From the NCBI GenBank assembly GCA_910589425.1, contig CAJUSZ010000049.1, forward strand, positions 1 to 6,276: a stretch of 6,276 nt of DNA, written 5' to 3'. This document shows positions 1-5,021 of this stretch, one piece after another. The notes beneath the pieces are model-generated. The model did not search any database. It saw nothing but the letters and a program-made list of their open reading frames with translations, and was not told the origin of the DNA. The number at the start of each line of letters is the position of its first letter. Position 1 is the first letter of the stretch. Made by a program: the position numbers and the translations under genes. This DNA is from an uncultured Muribaculaceae bacterium. Lineage in GTDB: Bacteria; Bacteroidota; Bacteroidia; Bacteroidales; Muribaculaceae.

Positions 1-135
1 GTCTAATGTTAAATTTACTACCATCGAATCATCATAAAATTGTCATGTCCTATGATTTCATACAGGAGGTGGTGTAAAAATTTTTAGATGTGGCGCTCCT
101 TGAAGTGCTGGGTGGATGAAGAGAGATTCCAACGG

Positions 136-167
136 CAAAAGTAAGCAAACGTTTTGATATTTGCAAA
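136..167 (-). promoter_or_regulatory. Predicted leftward Bacteroidetes-type promoter
   Basis: Read on the minus strand, TTTG (167-164) is followed by 20 nt and then TACTTTTG (143-136). This matches the Bacteroidetes sigma factor pattern of a -33 TTTG and a -7 TAnnTTTG at normal spacing. Transcription would start near 130 and run out of the left edge, which implies a divergent minus-strand gene outside the window with a leader of at least about 100 nt. The motif match is seen directly; activity is inferred. Confidence 0.45.
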
Positions 168-193
168 ATAAAATGCCATTCAATATACTTTTA
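160..193 (+). promoter_or_regulatory. Weak candidate promoter for the hybrid kinase
   Basis: TTTG at 160-163 is followed after 22 nt by TACTTTTA (186-193), one mismatch from TAnnTTTG but with a slightly long spacer. TTTG here and the -33 box of the leftward promoter are the two halves of one palindrome, TTTGCAAA (160-167). Nothing nearer to the kinase start fits better: TGTCTTTG at 283-290 has no upstream TTG partner. If used, it gives a leader of about 120 nt. Confidence 0.2.
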
Positions 194-322
194 TTATAAA
201 TACATACGTTAAAATAGATGACAGAATATTAACATCTGCTGTGGATCCGGGCTGATATATCGCCAGCGGTGAAGATCCTCAGTGTCTTTGTATTTTGTAC
301 GGTTTTATAAAAATATCTGTTT

Positions 323-1774
323 ATGAGTATAAATCTTGAGAAACTGCTCGACAGTCTCTATGCCACTGTGATAGCGGTGGATAAAAACCTTTCGATTGTC
401 TATTGCAACAGACAGTCAGGTGTGGGGCAGACTGTGGTCGAGCCTGCTTTGAAAATTGAGGTGGAAAGGGCTTTCAGGGAGCAAAGTTCTTTTGCCAATG
501 TCGAGGTGTCTTCTTCGAGAGACGCCTCCTCCGACTCCGTGCTGCCTGCTGCCGGATATGCAGCCGGGCATTTTGTCGAGATAGACGGTATGCCGCTGGT
601 TACTGTCTCAATTATCGACATTGCTCCACTTCAGATCCAGAGCGAGCGACTTGAACACGCCCTCGAGGAGGCCGAGCATAAATCATCGCTCAATTCATCG
701 TATCTTCAGAATATGAGTCATGAATTGAGGTCGCCCTTGAATGCGATTGTGGGATTCTCCAAACTGCTGCTTGAAACCTCCGACAAGGAGAAGCAGAAAA
801 AATATGTCGATATAATCGAGACCAACAGTAAGCTGATTGTAAGTCTTGCCGACGATGTGCTGCAGATGACGCGGGTGAATACGGGCAACATGAAGTTCGA
901 CTACAGGATTCTTGACGTCAATGCCTTCATGAAGTCGATGACCGACATGGCCGAGATGAAGACCACATCGGATACGATGGTCAACTGTGTGCTTGGCTGC
1001 CGCGATATGCAGCTCTACACCGCTCCTGAGCGTGTGGGACAGGTCATGCAGAATCTGCTGAATAACGCCATCAAATATACTGTCAAGGGAAATATCACTG
1101 CCGGCTACACAGTTTCCGACGATGAGATACAGTTCTTCGTGAAGGATACCGGCATGGGAATCTCCCATGACAAGCAGAAATATGTTTTCCAGCGTTTCTG
1201 GCGAGAGAATAAAGATGATTCCGGAACTGGAATCGGACTTCAGATCTGCAAGGAGATAATAGAGCAGATGGGAGGAACCATCGGGGTTAAATCTGATGGT
1301 GAGGGAAAAGGCAGCACTTTCTGGTTCACTCTTCCTATCTCGGATATCCCTGCGGAAGCCCGCTCGGAGGGCGAGGTTCCTGAAGAGGAGACGGTTCCTC
1401 AGGATGATTCGGATGAGATGCCGGTGCTTCTTATCGCGGAGGACAACGAGAGCAACTATATGCTTTACGAGGCATTGTTTGATGATTCGTTCAAGATTGT
1501 CCATGCCTGGAACGGCGAGGAGGCCGTGGAGCTTGCATCAAAGTTCAATCCTGATCTGATCCTGATGGATATAAGCATGCCTGTGATGGATGGATATAAA
1601 GCAACTGAACTGATCCGTGAGACAGGTTCAAAGGTGCCTATCATAGCCGTTACAGCCTATGCTTTCTCGACCGACAAAGAAAAGATAATGAAAGAGGGAT
1701 TCAATGCTTACATCTCCAAGCCGATAAATGCTGAGGAGCTGCTCGGGGCGATGGAAGCTTGCCTGCATGAATAA
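323..1774 (+). CDS. Soluble PAS-like hybrid histidine kinase/response regulator
   Basis: This is a cytoplasmic sensor kinase fused to a receiver domain. It would autophosphorylate on a histidine with ATP and pass the phosphate to its own receiver aspartate. Residues 1-100 look like a PAS sensor (LLDSLYATVIAVD, then IVYCN), followed by a charged helical linker (104-122). The HisKA H-box MSHELRSPLN puts the phospho-histidine at His133. The HATPase domain has the N-box NLLNNAIKYT (244-253), G1 DTGMGI (275-280), F-box FQRFW and G2 GTGIGL (301-306). An acidic linker (about 340-366) leads to the receiver, with acidic residues Glu373/Asp374, phospho-acceptor Asp416 in LILMDISMP, Thr444 and Lys466. 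All catalytic residues are present. There is no signal peptide, membrane segment or DNA-binding output domain, so signalling probably continues through a separate Hpt protein or by protein contact. An in-frame stop at 308-310 supports the ATG at 323; there is no clear Shine-Dalgarno site, which is normal in Bacteroidetes. The ligand and target are unknown. Confidence 0.95.
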   Translation: MSINLEKLLDSLYATVIAVDKNLSIVYCNRQSGVGQTVVEPALKIEVERAFREQSSFANVEVSSSRDASSDSVLPAAGYAAGHFVEIDGMPLVTVSIIDIAPLQIQSERLEHALEEAEHKSSLNSSYLQNMSHELRSPLNAIVGFSKLLLETSDKEKQKKYVDIIETNSKLIVSLADDVLQMTRVNTGNMKFDYRILDVNAFMKSMTDMAEMKTTSDTMVNCVLGCRDMQLYTAPERVGQVMQNLLNNAIKYTVKGNITAGYTVSDDEIQFFVKDTGMGISHDKQKYVFQRFWRENKDDSGTGIGLQICKEIIEQMGGTIGVKSDGEGKGSTFWFTLPISDIPAEARSEGEVPEEETVPQDDSDEMPVLLIAEDNESNYMLYEALFDDSFKIVHAWNGEEAVELASKFNPDLILMDISMPVMDGYKATELIRETGSKVPIIAVTAYAFSTDKEKIMKEGFNAYISKPINAEELLGAMEACLHE

Positions 1775-1782
1775 GAAAGAAC

Positions 1783-1814
1783 TGAAGTAGCTTTGATTTT
1801 CAAAAGCTACTTCA
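1783..1814 (-). terminator. Hairpin 1 of the convergent spacer, likely terminator for the minus-strand gene
   Basis: A perfect 12-bp stem (1783-1794 with 1803-1814) encloses an 8-nt loop. Read on the minus strand it is followed by GTTCTTTCTTATT, a broken U-rich run, so it can plausibly end transcripts of the 939-residue protein gene. On the plus strand it is followed by TCATTAAAG and lacks a U tract, so there it would act only as a stem in the kinase 3' end. Confidence 0.55.
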
Positions 1815-1825
1815 TCATTAAAGAA

Positions 1826-1861
1826 TGAGCCGGACTTATTGAAAGCCCGGCTCACTTTTTT
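1826..1861 (+). terminator. Rho-independent terminator of the hybrid kinase gene
   Basis: TGAGCCGG (1826-1833) pairs with CCGGCTCA (1847-1854). One A/C mismatch and three further pairs (CTT/AAG) close a 5-nt loop. The stem is followed on the plus strand by C and six Ts (1856-1861). It lies about 50 nt after the kinase stop codon and is a standard intrinsic terminator for that gene. Confidence 0.8.
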
Positions 1862-1876
1862 CAGTCAAAGTGTATC

Positions 1877-4696
1877 TTATTTGCGGAAGATTGTTTTTTG
1901 AGATTTGCCGCCTTTGCGTACAATTACGATCTGCCCGTCGGCCGGTTCGCTTATCTCGATGCCCTGAAGGTTGAAATAGCGGATGCCGGCTGTTTCAGCC
2001 TCGATGGCTTCCACTCCGTTGTATGTGTTGTCCACAGTAACTTCAACTTCTGTATGGATGAGACCATTTACAGCGGTTATGACAGATTTTCCCTCCTTGA
2101 TGAGACTTACAGTGCCATTTTCCTCTATCGACACCACATCGGGGTTGGAATTGAGGAGGACCACATTCTTGTATGAAGTCGTGGACGGAGACAGTGTGAA
2201 TGTCAGAGTAAAGGATTCACCTGTCTTGCCGATATATGATGCAGGTGTCGCTGTGATCTCGGAAGCCATGACGTCAGTGTTCTCGTGCCAGTAGAACCAT
2301 TTTTTGAAGTTTTTCCAACCGGCCGATTTCTTGTAGTTCATAAACGTGTTTGCGGGTATCACAAGTTCGCAGGCGGGCCATATCTCCGTGGAGAATGCCT
2401 GTCCATAGTCGTCGGCGCTATCGCCGGATTGGAAGAATGCCGGAGGATTCATGTTGTTGCTTCTGATGTAGCGGAGTTTCTGGGAACCGAAGAATGCCTT
2501 GCTGCCGATATACTCCAGCTTGTCGGGAAGCCCTACGGAAACGAGAGTGGGACATCCGGCGAATGTTTCAGCGGCGATAGTCTTTACTGTCTGAGGAATA
2601 TCAAAGACAAGGAGTGAGGTGCCGGCGAAAGCCCTTGTTCCTATTGTCTCGATTGTGGATGGCAGGCTGACGGCCTTGACTGCTGCAAGTCCGTCGAACG
2701 CACCGCTCATGACTTCATTGACTGTATATTCAATACCGTCGCGGTTCACTTTTGCAGGAACCTCGATCTCACCCTTGTAGTTCGCATTATATTTCAGTGC
2801 CGCAAGCTTTGTGGCAGGATATAGCATATAAGTCAGGCCATTGATTTCCGCTTCCTCTCCGGGGACTTCCGGCTGGATCTCACGTATGTTAGTGAATTTC
2901 TTCCAGATATTGGCTGCCTTGTATGCTTCGGCTGTTCCTTGTGGAACATAAAGCACGCTCTTGGTATATGTTTCCGGATCGAAATAATTCAGGGTGATTC
3001 CGGGTGCCTGTGCTGTGAAGAAAGATGGCGGGACTGTGGCCTTGCAGGTGATCTCTTTTATTGCCGGGCTGGCATTGAAGACGTTGAGATAGATCATCTT
3101 GAGCGATTCGGGAAGCTCCACTGTCTCAAGTGCTGTGCAGTTCTGGAATGCCTGATTGTCGATGATGGTTACTTTTCCCGGAACAATGATCGATTTGATC
3201 GCTGTATTGGCGAGAAGTCCTCCGCATATTTTTCTCAGATTTCCGGGAAGGTTGATAGACTTGAGTGAGGTGCATTGGTTGAATGCCGAGAATCCTATTG
3301 AGTCGATGGATTCAGGAAGCACTACGTCGGTAAGTGCGGTACATCCCTCAAACGCGCTCTCGCTTATGGTGCGCAGGCCGTTTCCGATGGTGAGCTTTGT
3401 CAGCGTCTTTATTCCCTGGAATGTGAAGGGCTTGATCATGGGGATGGTTCCGGATATGTTCACTTCCGAGACCGGAGTTCCGTTAAGATACAGCACCGCC
3501 TTATCGTTCGAGAGGGGAGTGGCGCGTTTGTCGCGGAAGCTGATGTTGGCCCATGCGGTTATGTCGGATATGTTCACCCGTTCGAGCGCGCTGCAATCGC
3601 GGAATGCGTTGAAGCCGATGGTGTCGACCGTGGCGGGGATTGTAACGGATGTAACGGAAGAATTGAGCGCGAATACGTTGGCGTCCATTCCTTTTACAAT
3701 AAATGTATTTCCGAGCTGGAGTCTCTCGGGAATCACTACATTTCCTGCGTATGGAGTGTTGCTCCGGATCAGGTATGCGTGGGCTTTCTGGGCTTCCTCA
3801 TCAAGCACAAGCCGATATTTCAGTCCGTCTACTGTCGGCTCTTTCTCGACTGAGATCATGGAGCAGTTTGCACTGACTGTTTTGTTGCCGTTGCATATTG
3901 CCTCAACTACGGCACGTCCCGGAGCCACAAATGTAACCACTCCGTCATCTGAAACTGTAACTACCGACGGATCGAGTGATTTCCACGTAACCGTATTGTC
4001 GGTTGCGTCGGCGGGCTCGATGGTGTAGGTCAGGGTGAGCTTGTCGCCCACAAGTCTTGAGACAGAACTGCGGGAAAGAGTGATGGATGTCGGTCTTACC
4101 GGACTGCCTGCATATTCGCGGATGTCGGTGAATTTACCCCAGTATGTATTTTTCTGGTAGGTCAGCACGCTGCCTTTGGGTACATAAAGCACCACTTTGC
4201 TCTGATCGACTCCCTGAAAGGTGGAGGACATGACTGAAGGACACTCAGGGTTGAGGCATACGAGTTCAGTCAGGTTCTTGCAGTTCATGAACGGGTAGAG
4301 TCCCAAAGACTTGACTTTCTCAGGGATAATGAATGATTTGATTCCTGATTGGGCCAGAGCCTGGGTGTCGATTTCTTCGAGGGTTTCAGGTGCGGTGATG
4401 GATGTTACGCCAGACTGCATGTAGAATGCCTGGCGGCCGAAAGCAGTTACAGTATATTTCTTTCCATCATATTCGATGGTTGAAGGAACTGTAATCTCTC
4501 CCGAATACTCGTTTCCGGTAGGCCACGCTTCATTGTCAGGCGTCGCGTTAGCCACGGAGGCTTCATACGTCCCTGTGTTGCCGTATGGGCGGCTTGACAG
4601 ACTGTATTTGATTCCGTCGATCCATACTCCATCTGCGGCCGCAGCAAACCCGCAGGTCATGGCGGTCAGAAGGAATGAAGTAATTAGTTTTTTCAT
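1877..4696 (-). CDS. Secreted BspA-like leucine-rich-repeat protein with two Big_2 domains
   Basis: This is a probable cell-surface protein of the BspA-like LRR_5 family, often linked to adhesion or host contact. The start MKKLITSFLLTAMTCGFAAA is a typical Sec signal peptide, with likely cleavage around residue 21; Cys15 is not in a proper lipobox. In order: LRR block A (about 79-195), Big_2 immunoglobulin-like domain (about 201-283), LRR block B (about 331-605), LRR block C (about 655-803), second Big_2 (about 808-888) and a C-terminal tail (906-939). LRR_5 units show the pattern IP.tv..IG..AF..C..L, as in VTSVTIPATVDTIGFNAF. Each block ends in a VP-G-Y-W-F capping motif (169-194, 581-606, 778-803). 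The tail begins RYFNLQG and ends KTIFRK; it is shared with the neighbouring paralogue and resembles Bacteroidetes surface-sorting tails. The ATG at 4694-4696 is fixed by the signal peptide. The leader is AT-rich without a Shine-Dalgarno site. A putative mobile element ends 23 bp upstream and carries a promoter match. The binding partner is unknown. Confidence 0.95.
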   Translation of the reverse strand: MKKLITSFLLTAMTCGFAAAADGVWIDGIKYSLSSRPYGNTGTYEASVANATPDNEAWPTGNEYSGEITVPSTIEYDGKKYTVTAFGRQAFYMQSGVTSITAPETLEEIDTQALAQSGIKSFIIPEKVKSLGLYPFMNCKNLTELVCLNPECPSVMSSTFQGVDQSKVVLYVPKGSVLTYQKNTYWGKFTDIREYAGSPVRPTSITLSRSSVSRLVGDKLTLTYTIEPADATDNTVTWKSLDPSVVTVSDDGVVTFVAPGRAVVEAICNGNKTVSANCSMISVEKEPTVDGLKYRLVLDEEAQKAHAYLIRSNTPYAGNVVIPERLQLGNTFIVKGMDANVFALNSSVTSVTIPATVDTIGFNAFRDCSALERVNISDITAWANISFRDKRATPLSNDKAVLYLNGTPVSEVNISGTIPMIKPFTFQGIKTLTKLTIGNGLRTISESAFEGCTALTDVVLPESIDSIGFSAFNQCTSLKSINLPGNLRKICGGLLANTAIKSIIVPGKVTIIDNQAFQNCTALETVELPESLKMIYLNVFNASPAIKEITCKATVPPSFFTAQAPGITLNYFDPETYTKSVLYVPQGTAEAYKAANIWKKFTNIREIQPEVPGEEAEINGLTYMLYPATKLAALKYNANYKGEIEVPAKVNRDGIEYTVNEVMSGAFDGLAAVKAVSLPSTIETIGTRAFAGTSLLVFDIPQTVKTIAAETFAGCPTLVSVGLPDKLEYIGSKAFFGSQKLRYIRSNNMNPPAFFQSGDSADDYGQAFSTEIWPACELVIPANTFMNYKKSAGWKNFKKWFYWHENTDVMASEITATPASYIGKTGESFTLTFTLSPSTTSYKNVVLLNSNPDVVSIEENGTVSLIKEGKSVITAVNGLIHTEVEVTVDNTYNGVEAIEAETAGIRYFNLQGIEISEPADGQIVIVRKGGKSQKTIFRK

Positions 4697-4716
4697 TTTA
4701 AAATGTTTGGTTAATA

Positions 4717-4719
4717 TAA
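4717..4719. repeat. Left TAA target-site duplication
   Basis: TAA immediately precedes the left inverted repeat and is matched by TAA at 4954-4956 after the right one. A 3-bp TNA duplication is typical of the IS1031 group of the IS5 family. Three bases alone are weak evidence; the exact placement next to both inverted repeats is what gives it weight. Confidence 0.5.
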
Positions 4720-4736
4720 GAGCTTGTTTAACAACA
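4720..4736 (+). repeat. Left terminal inverted repeat of the putative element
   Basis: GAGCTTGTTTAACAACA matches the reverse complement of 4937-4953 at 15 of 17 positions; the mismatches are at positions 10 and 13 of the repeat. Confidence 0.65.
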
Positions 4737-4754
4737 AATGTTGATATCCCGGTC

Positions 4755-4775
4755 GAAAATCTCCTCGGGATTTTC
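4755..4775. other. Stem-loop inside the putative element
   Basis: GAAAATC (4755-4761) pairs with GATTTTC (4769-4775), extended inward by a weak TG pair and one CG pair around a 3-nt loop. Neither strand has a U tract directly after it, so it is not a convincing terminator. On the minus strand it would lie in the leader of any transcript started at the element's promoter. Confidence 0.45.
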
Positions 4776-4919
4776 TCCGTATGGTAACTTTTTTTACAAA
4801 TTATCAGAGCCTGAACAACTGTGAAATTTTCTTTGTAACGATGTCTCTTTGGCTAAATTCCTGTTATTTGTCAGTCATGATGCCCGCATCACTCCTTCCT
4901 CATAACGAAAAATTTATCT

Positions 4920-4949
4920 CAAAGATATACCGCCGGTGTTATTTAACAA
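4920..4949 (-). promoter_or_regulatory. Predicted promoter carried by the element, directed at the 939-residue protein gene
   Basis: Read on the minus strand, TTG (4949-4947, within the right inverted repeat) is followed by exactly 19 nt and then TATCTTTG (4927-4920), a perfect TAnnTTTG. This is the standard Bacteroidetes promoter layout. A transcript would start near 4913, cross the element and reach the start codon at 4696 with a leader of about 215 nt. In a parent insertion sequence it may have been the transposase promoter. The match is seen; activity is inferred. Confidence 0.55.
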
Positions 4950-4953
4950 GCTC
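4937..4953 (-). repeat. Right terminal inverted repeat of the putative element
   Basis: Read on the minus strand this is GAGCTTGTTAAATAACA, the inverted partner of 4720-4736 (15 of 17 identical). Its TTG also forms the -33 box of the predicted promoter. Confidence 0.65.
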
Positions 4954-4956
4954 TAA
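4954..4956. repeat. Right TAA target-site duplication
   Basis: TAA directly after the right inverted repeat matches the copy at 4717-4719. Confidence 0.5.
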
Positions 4957-4959
4957 TGC

Positions 4960-4997
4960 GAAGGCGAAACAGATTCTGGTAGATCCGTCCCGCCTTC
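4960..4997 (-). terminator. Terminator-like stem-loop after the partial BspA-like gene
   Basis: In the minus-strand transcript GAAGGCGGGACGGAT pairs with ATCTGTTTCGCCTTC over 15 positions, three of them G-U, with an 8-nt loop. The G-U pairs form only in minus-strand RNA, which fits a role for the upstream gene, whose stop codon lies 25 nt before it. No real U tract follows (GCATTAG), so it may be a weak terminator or an RNA-stabilising hairpin between two cistrons. Confidence 0.45.
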
Positions 4998-5021
4998 TTG
5001 GTAATACACTGTTATATATTC

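Larger units (their letters stand above)
1..322. other. Upstream intergenic region, no supported gene
   Basis: This AT-rich stretch lies upstream of the hybrid kinase. I found no credible coding region in it. The only Shine-Dalgarno-like string (AGGAGGT, about 64-70) lies 17 nt before an 18-codon ATG frame (88-144), which is too far and the frame too short to call a gene. The stretch does contain a good match to a leftward Bacteroidetes promoter (136-167) and a weak rightward candidate (160-193). It is therefore best read as a divergent promoter region between the kinase and a gene beyond the left edge. A leftward ATG at 22-24 stays open to the window edge, but eight codons are not enough to call a start. 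Confidence 0.6.
4720..4953. mobile_element. Putative MITE-like element, possibly IS5/IS1031-derived
   Basis: A 234-bp segment is bounded by 17-bp inverted repeats that match at 15 of 17 positions, both starting GAGCTTGTT, and is flanked by direct TAA copies. It is far too short for a transposase, so it would be a non-autonomous miniature element moved by a transposase elsewhere. The GAG start and a TNA-type duplication agree with the IS1031 group of the IS5 family; this family link is inference. Inside are a 7-bp stem GAAAATC/GATTTTC (4755-4775, with extra weak pairs) and, at the right end, a strong Bacteroidetes promoter match running leftwards. Its edge lies 23 bp before the start codon of the 939-residue protein gene. 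The alternative is chance inverted repeats; copies elsewhere in the genome would settle it. Confidence 0.65.
4697..5021. other. Spacer between the two BspA-like genes
   Basis: This 325-nt spacer separates two same-strand paralogues. From the upstream gene it holds a terminator-like hairpin (4960-4997), then a putative miniature element (4720-4953) with its TAA target copies, then a 20-nt AT-rich stretch before the downstream start codon. No credible gene lies in it; the plus-strand frame 4781-5044 is discussed among the rejected items. Confidence 0.8.

Noticed and set aside
88..144. 18-codon frame preceded by AGGAGGT
   Set aside because: The Shine-Dalgarno-like string is 17 nt from the ATG, the peptide has no recognisable feature, and the leftward promoter boxes overlap its end.
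695..1504. 269-residue open frame on the minus strand opposite the hybrid kinase
   Set aside because: It lies fully antisense to a kinase with all conserved motifs, and its translation shows no recognisable domain; it is a shadow of the coding strand.
3156..4028. 290-residue open frame on the plus strand opposite the long surface protein
   Set aside because: It is antisense to well-formed LRR and Big_2 coding sequence and has no domain or start signal of its own.
4738..4742. Lipoprotein signal for the 939-residue protein (Cys15)
   Set aside because: The residues before Cys15 (AMT) do not make a lipobox, and the AAAA run near residue 18-21 fits ordinary signal peptidase cleavage. The coordinates given mark only the leader next to the gene start.
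4736..4800. Idea of a riboswitch in the leader of the 939-residue protein gene
   Set aside because: Only one short stem is evident and no conserved riboswitch core could be recognised; the sequence belongs to the putative element.
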